NCBI GenBank assembly: GCA_964504565.1
Contig: CAZDEY010000008.1
Coordinates: forward strand, 160,121 to 224,120
Source: Cesiribacter sp964504565
GTDB taxonomy: Bacteria > Bacteroidota > Bacteroidia > Cytophagales > Cyclobacteriaceae
Direction: 5' to 3'
Length of the DNA: 64,000 nt
Below the pieces are notes generated by a model. It searched no databases and had not been told where the DNA came from. It was given only the letters and a program-made list of their open reading frames with translations. Of the stretch, positions 16,432-25,386 are shown one piece after another (positions within the stretch are counted from its first letter, which is position 1; every line of letters begins with the position of its first letter). A program made the translations under genes and the position numbers.

Positions 16432-17650
16432 CCTGTTACTTTCCTTTCTGGCCCTTTTTTTTCTGTTAGTACAGCTACCTGCTTCTGCCCAAACCAGCCG
16501 CACCGAACTGGAAAAGCGTAAGCAGGAAAATCTAAAAAAAATTAAAGAAGCCGAAAAAATTCTGGGCCAAACCCGCACCCAGAAAAGATCTTCTTTAGGC
16601 GAACTTACCGCCCTGGAAGAGCAGATTGAAGCCAGCCAGAACCTAATAAATATCCTGAGTGAAGAAGTAGCTATTCTAAACAGTGAAATTGGCGAACTGA
16701 ACGGCATAGTGCAGGCGCTTACCAAAGATTTGGCTATGCTGAGGGAAGAGTACAAAACTATGGTGTACAATTCGTACAAGGCTCAGCAGGGCTTTAGTAC
16801 GCTTACCTTTCTGTTCTCTTCCAAAACGTTTAACCAACTATACCGGCGCTACAAATGGCTTCAGCAATATAGTGAGGCCCGGCAACTACAAATTGACCAG
16901 ATCCAGAAAGTCCAACGCACGCTGGAACAGCAACAGACCCGCATAGTGCGTAAGCGGGAAGAACAAGAAACGATTCTGAACCAGCAGCTAGCCCAGACCG
17001 AAAGCCTGGCCAAATTAAAAAATCAGCAGCAGCAAACCGTAGCCAAATTAAGCCAGCAGGAAAGTCAAATACAAAAGGAACTTAGCCAGCGTAAAGCCGA
17101 CCTTAAACAACTTGATGCGCTTATTGCCAAATTGGTTAAAGAAGAAATAGATCGCGCCCGCCGCGAGGAGGCCGCCAAGCGCACCGCCGCCAGCAACCGG
17201 GGCCGGGCCGAAGTACCGCTTACGCCGGAAGTATCGGCCATTAGCACCTCGTTTGAAGGCACCCGCACCCGTATGCTATGGCCGGTGGCCAGTGGCTTTA
17301 TCAGCAGCAAGTTTGGCCAGCACCAGGTATATAAGCAGGTGAAACTGGAAAATAGCGGAGTTGAAATTCAAACCAAAGAGAACGAATTGGTACGCTCGGT
17401 ATTTGATGGTGAGGTTAGAAGGGTATTTTTTATGCCGGGCATGAATAACGTAGTAATGATACAGCACGGGCAGTATTTTACGGTTTACGCCCGGTTAAAA
17501 GATGTTTCGGTGCAGGCACAGCAAAAAGTAAAATCCAAAGAGGCCATAGGTACCGTATTTACTAACAAAGAAGGGGTAAGCGAACTCCACTTTGAAATTT
17601 GGAAGAACGACAAAAAACTAGACCCAGAACAATGGCTCTACAAAAATTAA
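16415..17650 (+). CDS. EnvC/NlpD-like murein hydrolase activator (M23 domain)
   Basis: Start at 16415 is preferred because it directly precedes a good signal peptide (MSAKNSLLLSFLALFFLLVQ, cleavage near SAQ at 25). The 411-residue product has a long coiled coil at about residues 28-250 (Glu, Gln and Lys heptads) and a C-terminal LytM/M23 domain from about 285 (LWPVASGFISSKFGQH). The LytM metal site appears degenerate: the usual HxH is not evident (GVEIQTKENE where HxGxD would lie; VSELHFEIW at the end). This is as in EnvC, which activates amidases instead of cutting murein. It probably acts in cell separation. It is translationally coupled to DUF4292. Confidence 0.9.
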   Translation: MSAKNSLLLSFLALFFLLVQLPASAQTSRTELEKRKQENLKKIKEAEKILGQTRTQKRSSLGELTALEEQIEASQNLINILSEEVAILNSEIGELNGIVQALTKDLAMLREEYKTMVYNSYKAQQGFSTLTFLFSSKTFNQLYRRYKWLQQYSEARQLQIDQIQKVQRTLEQQQTRIVRKREEQETILNQQLAQTESLAKLKNQQQQTVAKLSQQESQIQKELSQRKADLKQLDALIAKLVKEEIDRARREEAAKRTAASNRGRAEVPLTPEVSAISTSFEGTRTRMLWPVASGFISSKFGQHQVYKQVKLENSGVEIQTKENELVRSVFDGEVRRVFFMPGMNNVVMIQHGQYFTVYARLKDVSVQAQQKVKSKEAIGTVFTNKEGVSELHFEIWKNDKKLDPEQWLYKN

Positions 17651-17976
17651 CATTTTGAATACTAGGCCTATAGGTGTAAGATTTAAATGCAATTAAAACA
17701 ATACCGGGGGTTACCCGTATTTAAATAGTTAGAATTCAGTATTTTATACCCTTATTAATAAATCAAATCCAATTTTTTAACCTTTTCTCAAAAAACCCTA
17801 TGCCTCAAAATGCTACTTCTTTCCTAAATCTGTTACTGCTTATACAGAGTTAACCCTAATTTATTGAACTTTTGCCCGCTAGATTACCTTTTCCTGACAA
17901 GCATGCAGGCGCTGAATTTGGGCAAGTTCAGCAATTGCGTAACTTTACAATAGACAATTTCTAAACATCTCAAAAC
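17651..17976. other. 326-base intergenic region before tatA
   Basis: AT-rich with no convincing gene. It holds a weak hairpin at 17700-17721 (AATACCGGG with CCCGTATT, one bulge) that may end the EnvC transcript, and the tatA promoter near its end. A 17-codon frame at 17800-17853 is too weak to call. Confidence 0.6.
17917..17947 (+). promoter_or_regulatory. Promoter of tatA-gatA
   Basis: TTTG at 17917-17920, 19-base spacer, TAACTTTA at 17940-17947. It lies 29 bases before the tatA ATG and fits the Bacteroidota consensus with one mismatch. Confidence 0.7.
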
Positions 17977-18252
17977 ATGGAATCAATCCTATTATTTTTA
18001 CCTAATCTAGGCGGCCCGGAAATACTGCTTATATTATTAGTTATCCTTATTTTTTTCGGAGCGAAGCGTATTCCCGATCTGGCTCGTGGTATGGGCCGGG
18101 GCATCAGGGAATTTAAAGATGCAACCCGCGAAATTAAGGACGAAGTGAACAATGCGGGAAACCACACTCCGCAAAATAACCAAACTGCACCTCGTACCAG
18201 CACTAATACTACCGGCACTACTTCCACCACCTCTACTAACGATATTAAGTAG
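17977..18252 (+). CDS. tatA: Sec-independent translocase component TatA/TatE
   Basis: A 91-residue inner-membrane protein of the twin-arginine pathway, which exports folded proteins. One N-terminal membrane helix (LGGPEILLILLVILIFFGAKRIPDLARGMGRGIREFK) leads into the FGAKRIPDLAR hinge and an amphipathic helix, then a Thr/Asn-rich disordered tail. This is the classic TatA layout. TatC and TatB are not in the window. gatA begins 6 bases after the stop, so they share a promoter although functionally unrelated. Confidence 0.93.
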   Translation: MESILLFLPNLGGPEILLILLVILIFFGAKRIPDLARGMGRGIREFKDATREIKDEVNNAGNHTPQNNQTAPRTSTNTTGTTSTTSTNDIK

Positions 18253-18258
18253 AACCTT

Positions 18259-19692
18259 TTGAAGTACACCTCTCTCACTCAGGTACAGGCTGATTTAAGG
18301 GCTGAAAGGATAAGTTGCGCCTCCTTGGTGCAGGAATATCTCGAAAACATAAAAGCCCAAAACGATAATTTAAATGCGTTTCTTGAAGTTTACGATCAGG
18401 AAGCGCAGCAACAAGCCCAACTGGTGGACCATAAAATTCGCCAGGGCACAGCCGGCAAACTCGCCGGAATGGTCATAGGGCTTAAAGACGTTCTTTGTCA
18501 TGATAACCACAGACTACAAGCTGCCAGCAAAATGCTGGATGGTTTTGTAAGCCAGTTTAATAGCACTGCTGTAGAGCGACTGCTACAAGAAGATGCTATA
18601 ATTATTGGCCGCCAGAATTGCGATGAGTTTGCTATGGGCAGCTCTAATGAGAATTCAGCATTCGGTACGGTAAAAAACGCCGCCGATATCACTAGGGTTC
18701 CCGGCGGTAGTTCCGGGGGTTCGGCGGTAGCAGTGCAGGCTAATATGTGCCTGGCTTCTTTAGGTTCCGATACCGGGGGCAGCGTACGGCAGCCCGCCGC
18801 CTTTTGCGGTATAGTAGGGTTAAAACCTACCTACGGAAGAATTTCTCGGCACGGCCTTATAGCCTACGCTTCTTCGTTTGATCAGGTAGGAATAGTTGCT
18901 AATTCAACTGAAGATTGTGCCCGGATTTTGGAAGTAATTGCTGGCACCGATGAGTATGATAGTACGGTCAGCCGCCAACGTGTTCCGCAATACTCAGCCC
19001 AGCTTAACAAAGTTCCTTCAAATTTAAAGATTGCCTACCTGGAGAATGCTATAAATTCAGCAGGAATTAGCCAGGCCGTTAAGGAGCAAACCGAAAAACA
19101 ATTGAACTGGCTTAAAGAAGAAGGGCATACGGTTGAAGCAGTAGATTTTGAACTACTGGAGTACGTTCTACCAACTTACTATATTCTGACTACAGCCGAA
19201 GCAAGCTCCAATTTATCACGATTTGACGGCGTTCGGTACGGTCACCGTTCGCATCGAGCCGATAGCTTGGAAAACCTATATAAACGGAGCCGTAGTGAAG
19301 GATTTGGGCAGGAAGTCAAGCGCCGAATTATGCTGGGAACCTTTATACTGAGTGCCGGCTATTACGATGCTTACTATACTAAAGCCCAGAAAGTAAGGCG
19401 GTTAATAAAGCAAGAAACCAATAAGCTACTAAATACGTATGATTTCCTGTTACTACCCACCACACCATCTACTGCATTTAAACTAGGAGAGCATACTAAA
19501 GATCCGCTGGAAATGTATCTGGCCGATTTGTTTACTGTTCAGGCTTCACTCTGTGGTTTACCAGCCATTTCCGTACCTAACGGGCAGGATACTAATAGTA
19601 TGCCAATTGGGTTACAGGTGGTGACAAAAGAATTTAACGAAGAAAAACTACTAGCCTTTGCTCAATACCTTGAGCTGGCCGGTACACAATAA
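18259..19692 (+). CDS. gatA: Glutamyl-tRNA(Gln) amidotransferase subunit A
   Basis: Amidase subunit that releases ammonia from glutamine for conversion of Glu-tRNA(Gln) (and often Asp-tRNA(Asn)) to the amidated form, acting with GatB and GatC. Length 477 is normal. The Ser-cisSer-Lys triad of the amidase-signature family is present: Lys in MVIGLKDVLCH near residue 76, and Ser residues in RVPGGSSGGSAVA near 151 and LGSDTGGSVRQPAAFCG near 172. The YGRISRHGLIAYASSFDQVG segment near 192 is GatA-specific. The start is TTG. GatB and GatC are not in the window. A generic amidase is unlikely given these motifs. Confidence 0.94.
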   Translation: MKYTSLTQVQADLRAERISCASLVQEYLENIKAQNDNLNAFLEVYDQEAQQQAQLVDHKIRQGTAGKLAGMVIGLKDVLCHDNHRLQAASKMLDGFVSQFNSTAVERLLQEDAIIIGRQNCDEFAMGSSNENSAFGTVKNAADITRVPGGSSGGSAVAVQANMCLASLGSDTGGSVRQPAAFCGIVGLKPTYGRISRHGLIAYASSFDQVGIVANSTEDCARILEVIAGTDEYDSTVSRQRVPQYSAQLNKVPSNLKIAYLENAINSAGISQAVKEQTEKQLNWLKEEGHTVEAVDFELLEYVLPTYYILTTAEASSNLSRFDGVRYGHRSHRADSLENLYKRSRSEGFGQEVKRRIMLGTFILSAGYYDAYYTKAQKVRRLIKQETNKLLNTYDFLLLPTTPSTAFKLGEHTKDPLEMYLADLFTVQASLCGLPAISVPNGQDTNSMPIGLQVVTKEFNEEKLLAFAQYLELAGTQ

Positions 19693-19720
19693 ATTAGGGT
19701 TATAGGCATATTATTACGGC

Positions 19721-21226
19721 ATGAGATTAGGAGAGAACATTCAGAGAATGAGATTGGCGGCGCTGCTGGTAGCTGGCGGCACCGTATTTGGGCAGGGAGC
19801 AGCGGCGCAAACCCAAACAACCCAAGATAATGCCAACTCCGAAGCCCAGGAAGAACTCCTAGCCGAAGAAGCTGAAGGCGAACTATTAGCTGACACCCTA
19901 AATACCGAAGAATACGTTATTATAGAACGCCGGGATTACGACTTTGTACCTGACGCCAGCTACGATGAGATTGAGGCCCGCGTGGCCTGTATGAATTCTG
20001 AAATACAGGTACCTTTCAACACCAGAGTAAAAGCATTTATTGATTATTTTACAATTAAAGACCGGGAATACGCCCGCACTATGCTGCGCCGCCAGGAGGT
20101 TTACTTCCCTCTTTTCGAGAAGTACCTGGCTAAGCATAACATGCCGGAGGATCTTAAATACCTTTCTATAGTTGAATCGGGCTTGAACCCTCGGGCGATG
20201 AGCCGCGTAGGAGCCGCTGGCCTGTGGCAATTTATGCCGGCCACTGGTCGGATATACCGCCTAAACCGCAACTGGTTTGTAGATGAGCGCCTAGATCCGG
20301 AAAAAGCTACGGAAGCGGCCTGCCGATACTTAAAGCAACTTCACGCCATGTTCGACGATTGGCAACTAGCTTTGGCAGCGTATAATGCCGGCCCGGGCAA
20401 CGTTCGCAAAGCAATTCGTCGTTCTGGTTACAAAAAAGACTTCTGGGAAGTATATAACCATTTACCAAGAGAAACCCGTGCATATGTACCTCAGTTTGCT
20501 GCTGTAATGTACGTAATGCAACATGCCGATGAGCATAACCTGCGCCCTGCCGATCACGAATTACTGTACGCCCTGCATACCGATACCATTACGGTCAACA
20601 ACTTTATGAGCCTGGCCGCTCTGGAAAAAGAATTAAACCTTTGCGAGGGTGAGTTAGAAGCCCTAAACCCGGAATTAGTTAAAAAAGCCGTTCCGGAGAA
20701 TGCCGGCAGCTATGCGCTTATTGTACCTTCTCAGGTTAAGCATAGCTATACCTCAAACAAAGAAACCATTCTGGCTAATACTGCTGAAACTAACAACCAA
20801 ATGATTGCTTTCTACAAGAAAGACGAAGTTGGTAGTACCTATAACCGGGAGCGGGTAAGCTACCGCGTTCAACGTGGCGACTATTTAGGCAAAATTGCCA
20901 GCCGCTACGGAGTTAGGGTAGAAGATATTAAGCAATGGAACCGCCTGCGTTCCAACAATTTGCAGATTGGCCAGCGATTAGCTATATACGTTAAAGCCGA
21001 ACAGAAATCATCAATTAATACGCAGCTTGCCTCAGCCGGCGGCGCCTCAGCCGGCAGCGCCTCAGCAAAAGTTTCCGGTTCAAAAGTATATTACGTGCAG
21101 CCGGGCGATACGCTGTGGGAAATCTCTAAAAAACACGGTAACGTTAGCGTAGACCAGATAAAAAGGCTAAACAACCTTAGAGGTAGCCAGATAAAAGTTG
21201 GCCAGAAATTGGTGCTGGCTAAGTAA
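19721..21226 (+). CDS. Membrane-bound lytic transglycosylase with two LysM domains (MltD-like)
   Basis: Cleaves peptidoglycan glycan strands in the periplasm. After a signal peptide (an alternative ATG at 19748 gives the tidier signal MRLAALLVAGGTVFGQG) comes an acidic linker. The SLT domain follows at about residues 110-250, with the catalytic glutamate in LSIVESGLNPRAMS near 150, GAAGLWQFMPATGR near 165 and AYNAGPGNVRKAI near 222. Two LysM peptidoglycan-binding domains follow (YRVQRGDYLGKIASRYG near 384; YYVQPGDTLWEISKKHG near 455), joined by a short Ala/Ser/Gly repeat linker. Length 501 is typical for MltD-like proteins. Confidence 0.94.
   Translation: MRLGENIQRMRLAALLVAGGTVFGQGAAAQTQTTQDNANSEAQEELLAEEAEGELLADTLNTEEYVIIERRDYDFVPDASYDEIEARVACMNSEIQVPFNTRVKAFIDYFTIKDREYARTMLRRQEVYFPLFEKYLAKHNMPEDLKYLSIVESGLNPRAMSRVGAAGLWQFMPATGRIYRLNRNWFVDERLDPEKATEAACRYLKQLHAMFDDWQLALAAYNAGPGNVRKAIRRSGYKKDFWEVYNHLPRETRAYVPQFAAVMYVMQHADEHNLRPADHELLYALHTDTITVNNFMSLAALEKELNLCEGELEALNPELVKKAVPENAGSYALIVPSQVKHSYTSNKETILANTAETNNQMIAFYKKDEVGSTYNRERVSYRVQRGDYLGKIASRYGVRVEDIKQWNRLRSNNLQIGQRLAIYVKAEQKSSINTQLASAGGASAGSASAKVSGSKVYYVQPGDTLWEISKKHGNVSVDQIKRLNNLRGSQIKVGQKLVLAK
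21029..21066 (+). repeat. 15-bp tandem repeat in the LysM linker
   Basis: Two and a half copies of GCCTCAGCCGGCRGC lie in frame within the linker between the LysM domains and encode Ala-Ser-Ala-Gly-Gly/Ser units. Copy number may vary between strains. Confidence 0.7.
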
Positions 21227-21242
21227 AATTAGCCTTCTTATT

Positions 21243-21276
21243 AAAAAAAGCTTTGCCAGCCGGTAAAGCTTTTTTA
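21243..21276 (+). terminator. Rho-independent terminator after the transglycosylase gene
   Basis: A-rich arm then AGCTTTGCC, 3-4 base loop, GGTAAAGCT and a T6 tract. It begins 16 bases after the stop. Confidence 0.85.
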
Positions 21277-21341
21277 TTTTGGTTCGTTTTGCTTGTAACA
21301 TCCCAATTATGTTGATCGGGATTTAAAATGAACCTTAGGGT

Positions 21342-22457
21342 ATGTTAATGATATTCAGAAGAAATCTATTTTTTTCAGCCTTTACTTTGCTCCTATTAGC
21401 TGCCGGCTGCAATTCCAACGATAGTTCTACCTCCGATTCCGGCAGATTGCTGCCGCAAGCCAGCCTGGTGCCCCACGAGTTACTGGTAGTAATGGACGAA
21501 ACCCAGTGGGATGGCTTACTAGGCCAGGCTGTCCGCGACATATACTCCCGCCCCATGCCCGGCCTGCCCCAGGAAGAACCCTGGTTTGTACTACGCCATA
21601 TAAAGCCTGAAGACCTTAAAGGCTTTTTGAAACGCTATCCTAATATGCTGTTTGTGTTCACTATGGACAATACCAGCCGTTCCAGTAAGCTGCTACAATC
21701 CATGTTTTCCGATGAAGCCTTGGCTAAAATTAAGGAGGACCGTACCCGCCACCGCATAACCCGCACTAACGAATATGCTCGTGGTCAGGAAGTCATGTAC
21801 TTATTTGGTGCCAATGAAGCTGAGCTTATCGGCCGCCTCTACAACCAGCAAGACGAGCTTCTCTCCTACTTTGAGAAAATTGAACGCGACCGCTACATAA
21901 AAGAATTCCGACAAGTAAAGGTAAGCCGCCCGCTGCAGAAGCAACTTAGAGATGAGTACGGGTTTAGTATGGTAATTCCGGCCGGCTACGAAATAGCCAA
22001 GCAGGATTCTAATTTTGTCTGGATCAGACTTCTGGATAATAAAGTTGACAAGAGCTTCTGGGTAAGCTGGCAGCCGTATGCCTCTAAAAGTCAGTTTCAG
22101 CCCGATAGTGTTTTGGCTTACCGAAACCGGGTTGCTAAAAACTATATCTGGGGTAGCGACGCTAGTACCTATATGCGTCTGGAAGATCAGGTTAAGCCGA
22201 TTAGCCAGGAAGTTACCTTTAACGGTGGCTACGCCCTAAGCTTTAGAGGCCTGTGGCGATTAGAGAAAATGGTAATGGGTGGCCCCTTCGTAGGCCTGGC
22301 CTTTGTAGATGAAGCTACCCAACGCTTTTATTATCTTGAAGGCTTTACCTACGCTCCCGGCCAGGATAAACGCGAAGCAATTAGCGAATTGGAAGCAGTA
22401 CTATGGTCTTTCAAATCTTATGGTACCGGAGCAGATTCTGGCAAAAGCACGCAGTAG
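21342..22457 (+). CDS. DUF4837 lipoprotein
   Basis: A 371-residue lipoprotein (signal MLMIFRRNLFFSAFTLLLLAAGC, lipobox Cys near residue 23; an ATG two codons in is also possible). The mature part begins LLPQASLVPHELLVVMDETQWDG and contains FWVSWQPYASKSQFQPDSV and ALSFRGLWRLEKMVMGGPFVGLAFVD, the pattern of DUF4837, a family confined largely to Bacteroidota. Function unknown. In this phylum it commonly lies near the lytic transglycosylase and gatA, as here. It is separated from maeB by only 44 bases. Confidence 0.85.
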   Translation: MLMIFRRNLFFSAFTLLLLAAGCNSNDSSTSDSGRLLPQASLVPHELLVVMDETQWDGLLGQAVRDIYSRPMPGLPQEEPWFVLRHIKPEDLKGFLKRYPNMLFVFTMDNTSRSSKLLQSMFSDEALAKIKEDRTRHRITRTNEYARGQEVMYLFGANEAELIGRLYNQQDELLSYFEKIERDRYIKEFRQVKVSRPLQKQLRDEYGFSMVIPAGYEIAKQDSNFVWIRLLDNKVDKSFWVSWQPYASKSQFQPDSVLAYRNRVAKNYIWGSDASTYMRLEDQVKPISQEVTFNGGYALSFRGLWRLEKMVMGGPFVGLAFVDEATQRFYYLEGFTYAPGQDKREAISELEAVLWSFKSYGTGADSGKSTQ

Positions 22458-22474
22458 CACCCATTTTTTTATTC

Positions 22475-22482
22475 TAAATTTG
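22475..22482 (+). promoter_or_regulatory. Possible -7 box for maeB
   Basis: TAAATTTG matches the TAnnTTTG -7 consensus exactly and lies 19 bases before the maeB ATG. No good -33 TTTG is seen upstream, so this is only a candidate. Confidence 0.4.
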
Positions 22483-22501
22483 CTTGCCCAAGCAACAGCC
22501 T

Positions 22502-24787
22502 ATGTCTATTAAAATCAGAAAGCAAGACGCCCTACAATATCACATGCAAGGCCAGCCCGGCAAAATTGAGGTTGTACCTACCAAAATGCTCAGCTCACAG
22601 CTAGATTTGGCCCTGGCCTACTCGCCCGGGGTAGCCGAACCGTGTAAGGAAATAGCCGCCAACCCGGAAGATGTTTATAAATACACCGCTAAAGGCAATT
22701 TGGTAGCCGTAATAAGCAACGGAACTGCCGTGTTGGGCTTAGGCAATATTGGGGCCGCTGCCTCAAAGCCGGTTATGGAAGGTAAAGGAGTATTATTCAA
22801 GAAATTTGCCGGAATAGATGTTTTCGATATTGAAATAAACGAGGAAGACCCCGACAAGCTTATTGAAATTATAGCTTCACTAGAGCCTACCTTTGGTGGT
22901 ATTAACCTGGAAGATATTAAGGCTCCGGAGTGCTTCAAGATTGAAACTGCCCTGAAAGAGAGAATGGGCATTCCGGTAATGCACGATGACCAGCACGGTA
23001 CAGCAATTATTTCCTCGGCTGCCCTGCTGAATGCATTGGAGATTGTAGAAAAAAAAATTGAGGAAGTAAAAATTGTAGTATCCGGTGCCGGAGCCTCGGC
23101 GGTGTCTTGTACTAAGCTGTATATATCGTTGGGGGCAAAGCCCGAAAATATAGTGATGTGCGACCGCGACGGTGTAATACGTAGAGACCGGGGCGATCTG
23201 GATTCTATAAAAGAACAGTTTGCTACCTCGCGCACCGATATTACTACCCTGCCGGAGGCACTGGTTGGTGCCGATATGTTTTTGGGACTTTCCGCCGGTA
23301 ATATATTACAGCCGGAACATCTACTAGCCATGGCTAAAAACCCTATAGTTTTCGCTCTGGCTAATCCCGATCCGGAAATTGCCTACGAATTGGCTATGGA
23401 TACCCGCTCGGATATTATTATGGCAACCGGCCGCTCCGACCATCCTAACCAGGTGAATAACGTACTGGGCTTTCCCTTCATTTTCCGGGGTGCGCTGGAT
23501 GTAGGCGCTTCGGCTATAAATGAAGAAATGAAGCTGGCGGCCGTTTATGCCATTGCCAAATTGGCTAAAGAACCGGTGCCGGAGTCGGTAAATAAAGCAT
23601 ATGATGATAAAAAATTAGCATTCGGGCCTAAATATTTAATACCCAAGCCGCTGGATTCGCGCTTAATTACTACCATTTCGCCAGCGGTAGCTAAAGCAGC
23701 TATAGAAAGCGGAGTTGCCCGCCGAACTATAGAGAATTGGGAGCAGTACAAGCTGGAACTGCAAATGCGACTCGGCATTGACCAACGCCTGATGTCGCGG
23801 ATAATTAACCGGGCCAAAAAGAGTCCAAAGCGGGTGGTTTTTGCTGAAGCTGACAACGCTAAAATTCTGAAAGCAGCTCAAATTGTTCAGGATGAAGGTA
23901 TAGGCTACCCAATCCTGCTAGGGAATAAAGAGAAAATTGAACGCCTAATTGCCGAACACCAACTAGAATTAGACAATTGCGAAGTAATAGACGTGCACGA
24001 CAGCCAACTGGCTGAAAGGGTTGAACGCTACGCAACTAACTTATTTGAACGCCGCAAGCGTAAGGGCGTTACTATGTACGAAGCGCGCAAGCTTATGCGC
24101 GACCGAAATTATTTTGGTGCTATGATGCTGCACCATGATGAATGCGATGCCTTAATTTCCGGACTAACCAAAGATTACCCTAAAACCCTAACCCCGGCCC
24201 TGCAGGTAATTGGTACCGAGTGCGGTATAGACAAGGTGGCAGGTATGTATATAATTTCTAATAAGAATAATACGTACTTCTTCTCCGATACTACCGTAAA
24301 CCGCGACCCCTCGGCCGAAGAACTGGTTGACATTATAGGTTTAACCGCCCGGGGGGTTAAGTTTTTTGACCATACACCGCGCATGGCTGTGCTTTCTTAT
24401 TCTAACTTTGGTAGCAGCCGGGGCAACGTGCCGGATAAAGCAGCCAAAGCTACTGCCCTGGCCAAAGCCAAGTACCCGGAGTTATTAATTGAAGGTGATA
24501 TGCAGGCCAATATTGCCTTGAACCCTCAGCTTCAAAGAGAAAACTATCCGTTCAGCGATTTATCGGACGCCGGGGCTAACACCCTGATTTTCCCGAATTT
24601 GGCTTCGGGAAATATTGCGTATAAATTGCTGATGGAAATTGGCGGGGCCGAAGCCATTGGCCCGGTACTAATGGGTATGTGCAAGCCGGTACACATTCTG
24701 CAGTTGGGCAGCTCCATTCGCGAAATTGTTAATATGGTAGCCATTGCCGTGGTAGATGCTCAGCAAATGCAAGAAAAAGAATTATGA
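22502..24787 (+). CDS. maeB: NADP-dependent malic enzyme with phosphotransacetylase-like C-terminal domain
   Basis: Oxidatively decarboxylates malate to pyruvate, making NADPH. The ATG at 22502 fits the family start; an upstream TTG adds six residues. The 761-residue hybrid has a malic domain at about 1-160 (LDLALAYSPGVAEPC near 36, GIDVFDIEINEEDPD near 104, MHDDQHGTA near 160) and an NAD(P)-binding domain (VVSGAGASAVSC near 190). A PTA-like domain follows from about 425, which regulates the enzyme by acetyl-CoA in homologues and is not thought to be catalytic. Length and order match the MaeB type. Its stop overlaps the ruvA start (ATGA). Confidence 0.95.
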   Translation: MSIKIRKQDALQYHMQGQPGKIEVVPTKMLSSQLDLALAYSPGVAEPCKEIAANPEDVYKYTAKGNLVAVISNGTAVLGLGNIGAAASKPVMEGKGVLFKKFAGIDVFDIEINEEDPDKLIEIIASLEPTFGGINLEDIKAPECFKIETALKERMGIPVMHDDQHGTAIISSAALLNALEIVEKKIEEVKIVVSGAGASAVSCTKLYISLGAKPENIVMCDRDGVIRRDRGDLDSIKEQFATSRTDITTLPEALVGADMFLGLSAGNILQPEHLLAMAKNPIVFALANPDPEIAYELAMDTRSDIIMATGRSDHPNQVNNVLGFPFIFRGALDVGASAINEEMKLAAVYAIAKLAKEPVPESVNKAYDDKKLAFGPKYLIPKPLDSRLITTISPAVAKAAIESGVARRTIENWEQYKLELQMRLGIDQRLMSRIINRAKKSPKRVVFAEADNAKILKAAQIVQDEGIGYPILLGNKEKIERLIAEHQLELDNCEVIDVHDSQLAERVERYATNLFERRKRKGVTMYEARKLMRDRNYFGAMMLHHDECDALISGLTKDYPKTLTPALQVIGTECGIDKVAGMYIISNKNNTYFFSDTTVNRDPSAEELVDIIGLTARGVKFFDHTPRMAVLSYSNFGSSRGNVPDKAAKATALAKAKYPELLIEGDMQANIALNPQLQRENYPFSDLSDAGANTLIFPNLASGNIAYKLLMEIGGAEAIGPVLMGMCKPVHILQLGSSIREIVNMVAIAVVDAQQMQEKEL

Positions 24788-25374
24788 TAGCTTATCTGGA
24801 CGGCCGGCTGGTTCATAAAGACCCCACCTACGCGCTTATAGATGTGCAGGGTATAGGCTACGAGGTACGCATATCGCTGAACACCTACAGCCGCCTTAAA
24901 CCCGAAGAGAAATGCCGCATTCTCACCCACCTTCATATAAAAGAAGATAGCCATACCCTTTACGGGTTTATGGAAAATGATGAGAAAAGGTTATTCTTGC
25001 AACTTATTTCAGTTAGTGGTATAGGCCCCGGCACGGCATTAATGATGCTGTCCTCGCTTAGTGCTTCGGATATACAAAATGCCATAGTTCAGGAAGATGT
25101 GCGACTAATATCCAGTGTAAAGGGTATTGGGGCCAAAACCGCCCAGCGGGTAATTCTGGAACTTAGAGATAAAATCGGGCGAGGAGATTTGCCGGCAAGC
25201 GGAGCAGTAGTGGCACCCACACACAATACTGTACGTAGCGAAGCGTTGTCTGCCTTAACCACCTTGGGAATTAACCGGGCGGCCGCCGAAAAAAATATTG
25301 ATACCATCCTTAAAAAGAACGGTACCGACATTAAACTGGAAGATTTAATTAAACTAGCGCTTAAAAACACCTAA
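24784..25374 (+). CDS. ruvA: Holliday junction branch migration protein RuvA
   Basis: DNA-binding subunit of the RuvAB branch-migration motor. The 196-residue protein starts with MIAYLDGRLVHKDPTYALIDVQGIGYEV (OB-fold), has the helix-hairpin-helix motifs around LISVSGIGPGTALMMLS near residue 78 and ISSVKGIGAKTAQRVILELRDK near 112, and a C-terminal three-helix domain that contacts RuvB. Translationally coupled to maeB and followed 12 bases later by sprA; the ruvA-sprA pairing is common in T9SS-bearing Bacteroidota. Confidence 0.97.
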   Translation: MIAYLDGRLVHKDPTYALIDVQGIGYEVRISLNTYSRLKPEEKCRILTHLHIKEDSHTLYGFMENDEKRLFLQLISVSGIGPGTALMMLSSLSASDIQNAIVQEDVRLISSVKGIGAKTAQRVILELRDKIGRGDLPASGAVVAPTHNTVRSEALSALTTLGINRAAAEKNIDTILKKNGTDIKLEDLIKLALKNT

Positions 25375-25386
25375 TTACCTTACCCT

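Noticed and set aside
17800..17853. A 17-codon plus-strand frame upstream of tatA
   Set aside because: Too short and without any supporting feature; the tatA promoter lies well downstream of it.
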